A DNA stretch of 64,000 nt from Janthinobacterium lividum (GCF_023509035.1 NZ_CP075583.1:1364001-1428000), one strand, 5' to 3'; shown: positions 39,431-47,811, counted from the first letter of the stretch. The notes: generated by a model from the sequence alone, not told the origin. Translations and numbers: made by a program.

Positions 39431-39940
39431 ATGTCCGTGTCCATGTATCAGGCCACCATCCCCGTCTTCATTCGCGGCTTGCGGGTCGTCTCGGCCCTGC
39501 TGGAAAAAGCGCAAGCCCATGTGGAGGAAGATGGCATCGTGCCCGAGATTTTACTGGGCGCACAGCTGGCGCCCGACATGCTGGACTTGACGGCGCAGGT
39601 GCAGCGCGCCAGCGATACGTCGAAGATGTCGGTCGAGCGCCTGAGCGGTGTACCGGCGCCGAAGTTCGAAGATAACGAAGTGTCGTTCGAACAGTTACAA
39701 GAGCGTATCGCCAACACCATCGCCTACATCGACAGCGTGAATGCGGGCCAGATGGCGGGCAGCGCGCAGAAGGAAGTGGTGCTGAACTGGACCGACGAAG
39801 GAACGACATTCTCGGGCGACAATTACCTGCTCAGCTTTGCCTTGCCGAACTTCTATTTTCACGTCTCCATGGTCCACGCCATCCTGAGAAACAATGGCGT
39901 GGCCGTGGGCAAGCTTGACTATCTGGGACCGTACGACTAA
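39431..39940 (+). CDS. DUF1993 family protein
   Basis: 169 residues, soluble. Matches the DUF1993 pattern: opening MSVSMYQATIPVFIRGLRV, LLGAQLAPDMLDLTAQVQRASD, SFEQLQERIANTIAYIDSV and the near-C-terminal FALPNFYFHVSMVHAILRNNG with HVSxVHAILR, then LDYLG. The family has a DinB-like four-helix fold and no fixed function. GGAG lies upstream of ATG 39431. The stop is one base before a 120-bp palindromic repeat that probably ends its transcript. Confidence 0.88.
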   Translation: MSVSMYQATIPVFIRGLRVVSALLEKAQAHVEEDGIVPEILLGAQLAPDMLDLTAQVQRASDTSKMSVERLSGVPAPKFEDNEVSFEQLQERIANTIAYIDSVNAGQMAGSAQKEVVLNWTDEGTTFSGDNYLLSFALPNFYFHVSMVHAILRNNGVAVGKLDYLGPYD

Positions 39941-39941
39941 G

Positions 39942-40061
39942 AACGCCTATCAAAACCTACTGCGCGTCGTAATTTGCGGCCTGCGATGCTCACTGTACCT
40001 TCGTACAGTTGCGCTTCTCGACCACAACTTCCTTCCGCTCGCTACGGTTTTGTTAGGCGTT
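39942..40061. repeat. 120-bp palindromic repeat element, copy 1
   Basis: Begins AACGCCTATCAAAACC and ends GGTTTTGTTAGGCGTT: 16-bp terminal inverted repeats with one mismatch. A central hairpin CTGTAC-CTTC-GTACAG (39993-40008) is perfect. A diverged copy lies inverted at 46188-46310, with about four-fifths of positions the same by eye. It fits exactly between two convergent genes (1 bp after DUF1993, 10 bp before the glycine-zipper gene), so it likely acts as a shared transcription stop. Open frames across it (YQNLLRVVICGLRCS) are not genes. It looks like a REP/MITE-type dispersed element. Confidence 0.8.
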
Positions 40062-40071
40062 GTAAGACTGA

Positions 40072-40635
40072 TTAACGCTGTGGTTGCTGCACTTGATTTT
40101 GTACCGCATTACCCAGCATGCCGCCGCCGATCACGCCGGCCACCGTCGCCAGCGCCTTGCCGCGGCCGCCACCTACCTGGTTGCCGATCAAGCCGCCGAT
40201 GACGGCGCCCGTGCCGATGCCCACGTAGTTCGGTTGTGCCGGTGCTGGCGCAGGCACTGGCTGCGGCTGGCGTACGGGTTCGCGGTAGGCTGTCTCGCGG
40301 TAACCATCATTGTTGTCATTGTAGGCGGGGCGCGCCTGCGCCACTTGCGTGTGGTGTACGACGTGCTTGTGCACGACAGGCGCCGGAGCAGGTGCCAGGG
40401 CAGCTTGCGCAACGACAGGCGCGGCAAGCGGTGCAGTCACGGGAGCAGTCGCGGGCGCTGCCAGGGCAGCGGCGCTGGCCGGCGTCATGGCGGCCACATC
40501 GGCAGGTACATTCGCCCGCGAATTGGGCAGGATGCCGGCGATGGACGCCGCGCCCACCAGGCACAGGACCGTCACGGAAATGGCGGCGCCGGCCATCAAG
40601 GGGTGGATACGGCTGGCGGTAGTCGTCGTGTTCAT
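40072..40635 (-). CDS. glycine-zipper 2TM domain protein
   Basis: 187 residues. An N-terminal signal-anchor (MAGAAISVTVLCLVGAAS, residues about 14-31), a long low-complexity Ala/Pro/Val linker (residues about 45-90, 135-145), and a C-terminal glycine zipper: GIGTGAVIGGLIGNQVGGG and AGVIGGGMLGNAV, as in the 17-kDa surface-antigen family. These are envelope proteins of uncertain function, thought to sit in the inner or outer membrane. The low-complexity part is rich in Pro/Ala pairs. Faces the DUF1993 gene across a palindromic repeat. Confidence 0.82.
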   Translation of the reverse strand: MNTTTTASRIHPLMAGAAISVTVLCLVGAASIAGILPNSRANVPADVAAMTPASAAALAAPATAPVTAPLAAPVVAQAALAPAPAPVVHKHVVHHTQVAQARPAYNDNNDGYRETAYREPVRQPQPVPAPAPAQPNYVGIGTGAVIGGLIGNQVGGGRGKALATVAGVIGGGMLGNAVQNQVQQPQR

Positions 40636-40800
40636 ATGTTCTCCTGGGGTGGCAAGGTGTTGCGCTGTTATTGATGTGTCCAGATTAACGGTCTCCTCGC
40701 CGCAAGGCTAGACGGTGCGCTGTATCAAACGTAAGCAGGTGTAAGGCTCCGATCACCAAAGCGCAGTAGAATCGGTGCTTCCCCTTTTCCGGAGTCCGCC

Positions 40801-41913
40801 ATGAGCCAGCTATTCACGCCGTATGCACTGGGGCCGCTGCAGGTGGCCAACCGCATCGCCATCGCGCCCATGTGCCAGTACTCGGCCGACAACGGCAACG
40901 CCACCGACTGGCACATGATCCACCTGGGCCACCTGGCCCTGTCCGGCGCGGGATTGCTGATGACGGAAGCGACGGCCGTCTCGCCCGAGGGACGCATCTC
41001 GGCCGAAGACCTGGGCCTGTGGTCGGATGCGAATCAAGCTGCGCTGGCAAACGTGGTGCAGGCAATCCGCCGCCACGCGCCGATTCCGCTGGTGGTGCAG
41101 CTGGGCCATGCGGGACGCAAGGCGTCGAGCCGCGCGCCCTGGCAGGGCGGAGCCTGCGTGCGCCTGGCCGATGGTGGCTGGCAAACGGTGGCGCCATCAG
41201 CCATCGCCCACGCGCCCGGCGAAACCGTGCCGATCGCCCTGGACGAGATGGGTTTGCTGCAAATCAAGGGCGCCTTTGTTGCTGCCGCCCAGCGCGTGCA
41301 TGCGCTGGGCATCGAAGGCATCGAATTGCATGCGGCGCACGGTTATTTGCTGCACCAGTTCCTCTCGCCCCTGTCCAATCAGCGCACGGATGCGTATGGC
41401 GGCAGCCTGGAAAACCGCATGCGTTTCCCGCTGGAAGTCTATGAAGCCGTGCGCGCCGCCGTGCCGGCCACGGTGGCCGTAGGCGTGCGCCTTTCCGCCA
41501 CCGACTGGGTCGAGGGCGGCTGGGAAATCGAGCAAAGCGTGCGCTTCGCGCAGGAACTCAAGCAACTGGGCGCCGACTTCATCCACGTCTCCAGCGGTGG
41601 GATTTCGCCGCAGCAGCAAATCCCCGTGGGCCCGGGCTACCAGGTGGCGTTTGCCGAACGCATCAAGCGCGACAGCGGCTTGCCCACCATCAGCGTGGGC
41701 TTGATCACCGAAGCGCAGCAGGCGGAAGACATCATCGCCAACGGCCAGTCCGACATGGTGGCGCTGGCGCGCGCCATCCTGTTCGACCCGCGCTGGCCCT
41801 GGCATGCGGCGGCTCAGCTGGGCGCGCAAGTGTCGGCGCCGCCGCAGTACTGGCGCTCGCAGCCGCGCGAATTCAAGCACCTGTTCGGCGACACGACCCT
41901 GGGCCAGCGCTAA
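40801..41913 (+). CDS. NADH:flavin oxidoreductase, old-yellow-enzyme family (XenA/YqjM class)
   Basis: 370 residues, FMN TIM barrel. It reduces activated C=C bonds (enones, nitro compounds) with NADPH. Class markers: RIAIAPMCQYSADNG with Cys25 and Tyr27, the modulating residues in XenA and YqjM, MTEATAVSPEGRIS, LGHAGRKAS (FMN/substrate), IELHAAHGYLLHQFLSPLSNQR and FIHVSSGGISP. C-terminal phosphate-binding region GLITEAQQAEDIIANGQSDMVALAR. The single-gene unit has its own upstream region of 165 bp. The physiological substrate is not known. Confidence 0.93.
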   Translation: MSQLFTPYALGPLQVANRIAIAPMCQYSADNGNATDWHMIHLGHLALSGAGLLMTEATAVSPEGRISAEDLGLWSDANQAALANVVQAIRRHAPIPLVVQLGHAGRKASSRAPWQGGACVRLADGGWQTVAPSAIAHAPGETVPIALDEMGLLQIKGAFVAAAQRVHALGIEGIELHAAHGYLLHQFLSPLSNQRTDAYGGSLENRMRFPLEVYEAVRAAVPATVAVGVRLSATDWVEGGWEIEQSVRFAQELKQLGADFIHVSSGGISPQQQIPVGPGYQVAFAERIKRDSGLPTISVGLITEAQQAEDIIANGQSDMVALARAILFDPRWPWHAAAQLGAQVSAPPQYWRSQPREFKHLFGDTTLGQR

Positions 41914-41968
41914 GAGACCGCCTCTGCTACACTGACGCTTCTTCCCCATTTCTCCAGGACGCTTCGAC

Positions 41969-42001
41969 ATGCGCCATTGATACTGCCGTGCTGTGCACGG
42001 C
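41969..42001 (+). promoter_or_regulatory. three-codon minigene plus hairpin in the ABC-F leader
   Basis: ATGCGCCATTGA at 41969-41980 encodes Met-Arg-His, with AGGA 8 bases upstream. Four bases later a 7-bp stem GCCGTGC-TGT-GCACGGC (41985-42001) forms. The ABC-F start (42074) has its own GGAG. TACACT (about 41930) may be the -10. Several antibiotic-resistance ABC-F genes are controlled by ribosome stalling on short leader ORFs; whether this is such a case is a guess. Confidence 0.35.
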
Positions 42002-42073
42002 CTCGCCCATCCCGCCACAGCGCCTTGCGCCGCGCGGGTTCGCCAGCCCTGTCTGCACGTACAAGGAGTATCC

Positions 42074-43657
42074 ATGCCCGCATTACTACAACTCGACCGT
42101 CTTTCCTTTGTGCTGCCCGATGGCCGCGCCCTGTTTTCCGATTTGCAATTTGCCTTTGCCCCGCAACGTATCGGCCTCGTCGGCGATAATGGCGTGGGCA
42201 AGAGCGTCCTGGCGCGCCTGCTGGCAGGCCAGGCGCCGCCGTCTTCCGGCGCCGTGCGCTGCGATGGCAGCGTGCATTACGTGGCGCAGGAACTCGATCC
42301 GCAACACTATCCCAGCGTGGCGGCGCTGGCCGGCATGGAGAACTTACTGGTCGCGCTGGCGCGCATCGCCTCCGGCAGCATCGACGAGGCCGATTACGCA
42401 CTGGTGGGCGAACGCTGGGATGCCCACGCCCGCCTGCGCCACGCGCTCGATGGACTCGATCTGCGCCATGTCGATGCCGATACGCCAACGGCTAGCCTCA
42501 GCGGTGGCGAGCGCCAGCGCATCGCCCTGCAAGGCGCCTGGCTGTCGCAGGCGGACTGGCTGGTGCTCGATGAACCGAGCAACCATCTCGACGCGCAGCA
42601 ACGCGCCCGCCTGGTGGTGCAGATGACGCGCTGGCCTGGCGGCTTGCTGTTGATCAGCCATGACCGCGGCTTGCTGGAGCACGTCGATGCCATCGCCGAG
42701 TTGTCGCCCCAGGGCTTGCGCAGCTATGGCGGCAATTACACTATGTATGCGCAGCAGCGCGCGCTGGAGCAGGCCGGTTTTGCGGCGGCCCTGCAGGCGG
42801 AAAAGGCGGGCGCCAAACGCGAACAGCGCGAGGCGCAGCAGCAGGCCGAGCGCCAGCAGCGTCGTGTCGGACGTGGTGAGCGCGAGGGCCGCGAAGGCAA
42901 CCAAAGCAAGCTGCTGCTGGACGCGAAAAAGGAGAAAAGCCAGGATAGCCAGGGCAAGCTGCGTGTGCGCGCCCAAGAGGCGCAGCAGGCGCGCCAGCAA
43001 CGGGTGATGGTGGCCAGCGCCCGTTGTGCGCCCGAGGCCGAACGGCTGTTGCTGGCGCCCGAGAGCCTGGTACCCAACGGAAAACTGATCCTGGAGATGC
43101 GCGGGCTGGTCTTGCCGCATGGCCAGGCGCACGCCATCAACCTGGTGCTCAGCGGGCCGCGCCGCCTGGCCGTGACGGGAGACAATGGCAGCGGCAAGTC
43201 AACCCTGCTGCGCGTAATCGCCGGGCAACTGGCGCCCGCCAGCGGTGAGCTGCGCTGCCACGCGCAGGTGGCCTGGCTGGACCAGCATGCGGGACTGCAA
43301 GACGGCGAGTGGAGTGCCGTGCAACGCTTGCAGGCACGCAATAGCACTGTGGCGGAAGGGGCCTTGCGCACGCGGCTGGCGCTGCTGGGCATTGCCGGTG
43401 CGCGCGCCACCATGCCCAGCCGTTTGCTCAGCGGCGGCGAACGCATGAAGGTAGCGCTGGCGGCCGAACTGTATGCGCAGACGCCGCCGCAACTGTTGCT
43501 GCTCGACGAACCCGACAATCACCTGGATCTGGTCAGCCTGCAGGCGCTGGAGCAGATGCTGCTGCAATATCAGGGTGCGTTACTTGTGGTTTCGCACGAC
43601 CAGGCATTTTTGGAAGCGATAAACCTTGACCCGGAGGGCTTGACATTGCACAAGTGA
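42074..43657 (+). CDS. ABC-F family ATPase (ribosome-associated)
   Basis: 527 residues, two ATPase domains and no membrane helices. First domain: GLVGDNGVGKSVLAR, LSGGERQRIAL, WLVLDEPSNHLD; second: VTGDNGSGKSTLLRV, LSGGERMKVAL, LLLLDEPDNHLD with SHDQAFLEAI. Between them is a long charged linker (residues about 245-330: QREAQQQAERQQRRVGRGE...) as in the interdomain P-site tRNA-contacting arm of ABC-F proteins. These act on ribosomes to relieve stalling or antibiotic action (EttA, Uup, YbiT, ARE groups). The subgroup cannot be fixed; length is near YbiT/Uup. Start ATG 42074 has AAGGAGT upstream. Confidence 0.88.
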   Translation: MPALLQLDRLSFVLPDGRALFSDLQFAFAPQRIGLVGDNGVGKSVLARLLAGQAPPSSGAVRCDGSVHYVAQELDPQHYPSVAALAGMENLLVALARIASGSIDEADYALVGERWDAHARLRHALDGLDLRHVDADTPTASLSGGERQRIALQGAWLSQADWLVLDEPSNHLDAQQRARLVVQMTRWPGGLLLISHDRGLLEHVDAIAELSPQGLRSYGGNYTMYAQQRALEQAGFAAALQAEKAGAKREQREAQQQAERQQRRVGRGEREGREGNQSKLLLDAKKEKSQDSQGKLRVRAQEAQQARQQRVMVASARCAPEAERLLLAPESLVPNGKLILEMRGLVLPHGQAHAINLVLSGPRRLAVTGDNGSGKSTLLRVIAGQLAPASGELRCHAQVAWLDQHAGLQDGEWSAVQRLQARNSTVAEGALRTRLALLGIAGARATMPSRLLSGGERMKVALAAELYAQTPPQLLLLDEPDNHLDLVSLQALEQMLLQYQGALLVVSHDQAFLEAINLDPEGLTLHK

Positions 43658-43736
43658 CAATTGAATGAAAAAATACACGCTCGATGCCTGTAGAGCATGC
43701 TTCATGAACCGATGCTGAATTTTGTTTGATTGTCGG

Positions 43737-43742
43737 TATAAT
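43737..43742 (+). promoter_or_regulatory. -10 box for the ridA unit with a long structured leader
   Basis: TATAAT, preceded by TGTCGG. No convincing -35 at 17 bp. Transcription from about 43749 would give a 163-nt leader containing GTGAAC...GTTCAC (43766-43788), TGGCA...TGCCA (43809-43840) and CAGGGC...GCCCTG (43839-43862), all upstream of the ridA ribosome site. The 254-bp gap after the ABC-F gene contains no other gene that I can see. Confidence 0.5.
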
Positions 43743-43911
43743 CCACTGAATAACCGGGCCTATTTGTGAACTAAAACTGCTGGTTCACCAATATGATGAC
43801 GTTTAATCTGGCACTGTAGTCGGTCACTGCCGCGCTGCCAGGGCGTCCTCCTCCGTGCCCTGCCGTGCATGAATTTTGGTTTCGCTTATATTGTTTTCTT
43901 GGAGAAATAGC

Positions 43912-44370
43912 ATGTCGTTTTACGAAAAACTCAAAGCCCTCAACATTGAACTGCCAGTTGTTGCCGCGCCAGCTGCCGCCTACGTGATGCATGCCCGCAC
44001 GGGCAACACCGTCTTCCTGTCCGGCCACCTGGCCAAGAAGGATGGCAAGGTCTGGGTGGGTCAACTGGGCAAGGACGTCACCACGGAAGAAGGCAAGATC
44101 GCTGCGCGCGGCATCGCCATCGAACTGATCGCTACATTGCAAGACGCATGCGGCGGCGACTTGAACAAGGTCAAGCGCATCGTCAAGGTCATGAGCCTGG
44201 TCAACTCCACCTCTGCATTCACGGAACAGCACCTGGTGACCAATGGCGCCTCGGAACTGTTCGTCGAAGTCTTCGGCGACAGCGGCAAGCACGCCCGCTC
44301 CGCCTTCGGCGTGGCACAAATCCCGCTGGGCGCTTGCGTCGAGATCGAGCTGATCGCCGAACTGGCCTGA
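43912..44370 (+). CDS. RidA/YjgF-family protein
   Basis: 152 residues, from ATG 43912 with TTGGAGA upstream. The RidA fold is clear: MSFYEKLKALNIELPVV, NTVFLSGHLAKKDGK, VGQLGKDVTTEEGKIAARGIAIELI, CGGDLNKVKRIVKVM and HARSAFGVAQIPLGACVEIELIAEL, with Arg in the HARSAFG block positioned like the imine-binding Arg. RidA hydrolyses reactive 2-aminoacrylate and related imines. The family subgroup here is a longer, YjgH/RutC-like one. Its neighbour is a proline/aromatic-type permease, which fits amino-acid metabolism. Confidence 0.9.
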   Translation: MSFYEKLKALNIELPVVAAPAAAYVMHARTGNTVFLSGHLAKKDGKVWVGQLGKDVTTEEGKIAARGIAIELIATLQDACGGDLNKVKRIVKVMSLVNSTSAFTEQHLVTNGASELFVEVFGDSGKHARSAFGVAQIPLGACVEIELIAELA

Positions 44371-44382
44371 TCATCTGAGCAT

Positions 44383-44410
44383 GCCGGCGCTTGCCGCCGG
44401 CTCGCCTTTT
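44383..44410 (+). terminator. weak terminator after ridA
   Basis: GCCGGC, loop GCTTGCC, GCCGGC then TCGCCTTTT. The T run is separated from the stem, so read-through into the permease is possible. Confidence 0.4.
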
Positions 44411-44486
44411 CCTCCTTTCCAGCAAGAGCGGAACCGCCATTGGGGTGGAGGGATCGGTGTATTCAAGAAAAAAACGGAGACACGTA

Positions 44487-45917
44487 ATGAAAACGAGTGA
44501 ACAAGGCTTGCACCGCGGCCTGGGCGAGCGGCAGATCCGCCTGATGGCGCTGGGCGCCGCGATTGGCGTGGGCCTGTTTTTGGGTTCCGGCAACGCGATC
44601 AAGATGGCCGGTCCCGGCATCATGCTGTCGTATATTATCGGTGGCGCGGTCATCTTCATGATCATGCGCGCGCTGGGCGAAATGGCCGTGCACAATCCCG
44701 TGGCCGGCTCCTTCAGCCGCTATGCCCAGGATTACCTGGGACCCCTGCAAGGCTATCTGACGGGCTGGAACTACTGGTTCCTGTGGCTGGTCACCTGCGT
44801 GGCGGAAATTACCGCCGTGGCCATCTACATGGGCATCTGGTTCCCCGACGTGCCGCGCTGGATCTGGGCCCTGGCGGCCCTCGGTTCCATGGGCGCGATC
44901 AACCTGCTGGCCGTGAAAGCCTACGGCGAGTTCGAATTCTGGTTCGCCCTGATCAAGGTGGTCACCATCATCCTGATGATCGTCGGCGGCACGGGCATGA
45001 TCATCTTCGGTCTGGGCAACGACGGCGTGGCCATCGGCATCTCGAACCTGTGGACGCATGGCGGCTTCTTCCCGAATGGCGCGCAGGGCGTGCTGATGTC
45101 ACTGCAGATGGTGATGTTTGCCTACCTGGGCGTGGAAATGATCGGCCTGACGGCTGGCGAAGCGGCGAACCCGAAGAAATCGATTCCCGACGCCATCAAT
45201 TCGGTGTTCTGGCGCATCCTGATTTTCTATGTCGGCGCACTGTTCGTCATCCTGTCGATCTACCCATGGAATGAAATCGGCACCACCGGCAGCCCCTTCG
45301 TGATGACGTTTGAACGCCTGGGCATCAAGACGGCCGCCGGCATCATCAACTTCGTCGTGCTGACGGCAGCCTTGTCGTCGTGCAATGGCGGTATCTTCAG
45401 CACCGGCCGCATGCTGTACAACCTGGCGCTGCAAGGCCAGGCGCCGAAGGCATTTGCGGAAACCACGGCCAGCGGCGTGCCGCGCCGCGCGATCCTGGTG
45501 TCGGTCTTCGCGCTGCTGCTGGGCGTGCTGCTGAACTACCTGGTACCGGAAAAAGTGTTTATCTGGGTCACGTCGATTTCCACCTTCGGCGCCGTCTGGA
45601 CCTGGGGCGTGATCCTGGTCACGCAGATCCAGTTCCGCAAGACCTTGACGCCATTGGAAATCAAGAATCTGGCTTTCCGCATGCCGTTCGCGCCGTACGG
45701 TTCCTGGATTTCGCTGGCTTTCCTGGCGCTGGTGATCGGCCTGATGGCGTATTTCCCCGATACGCGCATCGCCCTGATGGTGGGACCAGCCTGGCTGATC
45801 CTGCTGACGGTGCTGTACTACGCGCTGGGCCTGGCGCCGAAAGAGCGCCGCGACGACGTGCCGCAAGGCTATGAGGCAGGCTGGCCCCCGGCTGATGCGC
45901 CACACGTCAAGAAGTAA
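44487..45917 (+). CDS. amino-acid permease, proline/GABA type (ProY/AroP group)
   Basis: 476 residues, twelve hydrophobic helices of the APC superfamily amino-acid transporter group. Motifs: LHRGLGERQIRLMALGAAIGVGLFLGSGNAIKMAGP, the AAT helix 1 signature, RALGEMAVHNPVAGSF, YLTGWNYWFLWLV, YLGVEMIGLTAGEAANPKKSIP and SSCNGGIFSTGRMLYNLALQG. It imports an amino acid by proton symport; the best guess is proline or similar, from sequence only. Start ATG 44487 follows GGAG. It ends before a strong terminator at 45940. Confidence 0.9.
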   Translation: MKTSEQGLHRGLGERQIRLMALGAAIGVGLFLGSGNAIKMAGPGIMLSYIIGGAVIFMIMRALGEMAVHNPVAGSFSRYAQDYLGPLQGYLTGWNYWFLWLVTCVAEITAVAIYMGIWFPDVPRWIWALAALGSMGAINLLAVKAYGEFEFWFALIKVVTIILMIVGGTGMIIFGLGNDGVAIGISNLWTHGGFFPNGAQGVLMSLQMVMFAYLGVEMIGLTAGEAANPKKSIPDAINSVFWRILIFYVGALFVILSIYPWNEIGTTGSPFVMTFERLGIKTAAGIINFVVLTAALSSCNGGIFSTGRMLYNLALQGQAPKAFAETTASGVPRRAILVSVFALLLGVLLNYLVPEKVFIWVTSISTFGAVWTWGVILVTQIQFRKTLTPLEIKNLAFRMPFAPYGSWISLAFLALVIGLMAYFPDTRIALMVGPAWLILLTVLYYALGLAPKERRDDVPQGYEAGWPPADAPHVKK

Positions 45918-45939
45918 ACCAGCCTGGTTGAGCTGAGCG

Positions 45940-45976
45940 AAAAGCGCGCCCCTGCCCCTGCAGCGGCGCGCTTTTT
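45940..45976 (+). terminator. terminator after the ProY-like permease
   Basis: AAAAGCGCGCC ... GGCGCGCTTTTT: an 8-bp GC stem with a 13- to 14-nt loop and T run. Confidence 0.8.
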
Positions 45977-46087
45977 CTTTCATATAAGCAATTTCTTCTT
46001 TTTCAGCACTCTTGCGGGTTTGCCGGCGCACGCCTGGCGTTGTTTCCTTGCATCAAAGTTCTGTTTAGCTGAACCGATGAAAGCCCT

Positions 46088-46093
46088 ATAATC
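46088..46093 (+). promoter_or_regulatory. -10 box upstream of the second permease
   Basis: TATAAT; the -35 region holds only TTAGCT at 17 bp. From a start near 46100 the mRNA would have a leader of about 240 nt that includes the whole of repeat copy 2. Between 45977 and 46087 I see no gene. Confidence 0.5.
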
Positions 46094-46187
46094 GCTTAGT
46101 TTTGAAAATGGACGCGATCTTTCCGGTTTTTTGCCAGGTAGGGCCGGAGCGCCGTTTTCTCTTGTTTTTACCCGTCATGTTCCTAAC

Positions 46188-46310
46188 AACACCTGACAAA
46201 ACCGTAGCGAGCGGAAGTGAGCTGTGGCTAAGAAGCGCAGCTGTGCAAAAAATGCACAGTGAGCATCGCAGGCCGCGGATCGCGACGCGCAGCAGGTTTT
46301 GGTAGGTGTT
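46188..46310. repeat. 123-bp palindromic repeat element, copy 2 (inverted relative to copy 1)
   Basis: Ends AACACCTGACAAAACC and GGTTTTGGTAGGTGTT are 16-bp inverted repeats with two mismatches. The central hairpin is CTGTGCA-AAAAA-TGCACAG (46241-46259). Compared with copy 1, position 4 of each terminal arm and one pair in the central stem changed on both sides, keeping the pairing. The element lies in the leader of the downstream permease, 28 bp before its chosen start. The minus-strand ORF across it (TYQNLLRVAIRGLRCS) is a by-product of the repeat, not a gene. Confidence 0.8.
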
Positions 46311-46338
46311 TAAGTGCATGCCTCATAAAGGAATGCTA

Positions 46339-47811
46339 GTGAGCCAAACCCTGGTCCAGAAACTTTGCCGCACCAAGCCGATCGATACCACGGTCGAATA
46401 TGGTGAAGGCCTCAGCAGCAGTGGCTTGAGCCGGTCCATCGGCCTGTTTTCCCTCACCATGATCGGCGTTGGCGCCACCATCGGCACGGGCATTTTCTTT
46501 ACCATGGTCGAAGCCGTCCCCAAGGCGGGTCCATCGGTCGTCCTGTCTTTCCTGATCGCCGCCATCACGGCCGGCTTGACGGCCTTGTGTTACGCGGAAT
46601 TGTCGTTCCGCATTCCCGCCTCCGGCTCCTCGTATTCGTTTGCCTACGCCACCGTGGGCGAGTTCCTTGCCTTCATCATGGCCGCCTGCTTGCTGCTCGA
46701 ATACGGGTTGGCGGGCAGTGCCGTGGCCATCGGCTGGTCGTCCTACCTGAACAACTTCCTGGAAAATGCCTTCGGCTGGCACATCCCCGAGATGCTGCGC
46801 ACGCCGATGATCGTTTCCGGCCCGCATGGCATGGAGTTTCATGCCGGCCACATCAACCTGCCGCCGATCTTTTTGATCTGCATGTGCGGCTTCTTGCTGC
46901 TGCGCGGCGCCAAGGAATCGGCCCTGATGAACGCCATCATGGTCATCATCAAGCTGGCGATCCTCGTGTTTTTCATCGTCATCGCGTTTTCCGGTTTTAA
47001 CGCCGACAATTTCTTCCCCTTCTTCAATGCCGACAATAGCAAGGGCTTTGCCGGCATGACGGGCGTCACAGCGGCGGCCGGCACCGTCTTCTTCTCCTTC
47101 ATCGGCCTCGATACGGTGGCCACGGCGGGCGATGAAGTGAAAAATCCCACGCGCAATGTGCCGCGCGGCATCCTCGGCGCTTTGCTCATCGTCACCGTGT
47201 TTTATTTGCTGGTGGCCGTAGCCGCCCTCGGCGCGCAACAGGCGAAATTGTTCGAAGGCCAGGAAGCGGGCCTGGCGGTGATCCTGCAAAACGTGACGGG
47301 CAAGACCTGGCCCGCACTGGTGCTGTCGGCCGGCGCCGTCATTTCCGTTTTCAGCGTGACCCTGGTGACGATCTATGGCCAGACGCGCATCCTGTTTGCC
47401 GTCAGCCGCGACGGGCTGATCCCGAAGTCGTTCCAGAAGATCCACCCGCGTACCTTGGTGCCGGTCAGCAATACCATCATCGTCTGCCTGGTGGTGGCAG
47501 TGGTGGCTGGCTCCGTCGATGCCACTTACCTGTGGGATATGGTCAGCATCGGCACCCTGACGGCCTTCATGGTGGTGTCGATCGCCGTGCCCGTGCTGCG
47601 CCACAAGCAGGGCGCCAACCGCATCGAGGGCTTCAGCGTGCCGTTCGGGCCGTATGTGATTCCTGGCCTGAGCATCCTGGCTTGTCTGTACATCATGCGC
47701 GATTTGCCGCATACGACATTTATTGTGTTCAGCGTGTGGATGGCGGTGACAGTGGCCATTTACTTCTTGTACAGCATGCGGCATTCGCACCTGGGCAAGA
47801 AGGCCCGCTAA
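46339..47811 (+). CDS. APC-superfamily amino-acid permease, cationic amino-acid transporter type (YhdG-like)
   Basis: 490 residues starting at GTG 46339 (SQTLVQKLCRTKPIDTT). I chose it because AAAGGA lies six bases upstream; ATG 46318 or 46333 would be poorly placed. Twelve or more helices; motifs: GLSRSIGLFSLTMIGVGATIGTGIFF, AGLTALCYAELSFRIPASGSSYSFAY, LEYGLAGSAVAIGWSSYL, FFSFIGLDTVATAGDEVKNP and QTRILFAVSRDGLIP. This pattern is that of CAT-type permeases for arginine, lysine or similar. Uptake of arginine would suit the nearby AST cluster, but this is not proven. Confidence 0.9.
   Translation: MSQTLVQKLCRTKPIDTTVEYGEGLSSSGLSRSIGLFSLTMIGVGATIGTGIFFTMVEAVPKAGPSVVLSFLIAAITAGLTALCYAELSFRIPASGSSYSFAYATVGEFLAFIMAACLLLEYGLAGSAVAIGWSSYLNNFLENAFGWHIPEMLRTPMIVSGPHGMEFHAGHINLPPIFLICMCGFLLLRGAKESALMNAIMVIIKLAILVFFIVIAFSGFNADNFFPFFNADNSKGFAGMTGVTAAAGTVFFSFIGLDTVATAGDEVKNPTRNVPRGILGALLIVTVFYLLVAVAALGAQQAKLFEGQEAGLAVILQNVTGKTWPALVLSAGAVISVFSVTLVTIYGQTRILFAVSRDGLIPKSFQKIHPRTLVPVSNTIIVCLVVAVVAGSVDATYLWDMVSIGTLTAFMVVSIAVPVLRHKQGANRIEGFSVPFGPYVIPGLSILACLYIMRDLPHTTFIVFSVWMAVTVAIYFLYSMRHSHLGKKAR

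Noticed and set aside
46086..46319. Minus-strand 77-codon ORF (TYQNLLRVAIRGLRCS...) as a hypothetical protein
   Set aside because: It lies across the palindromic repeat; the related copy at 39942 carries the same frame by descent. It has no ribosome site, and the repeat explains it.
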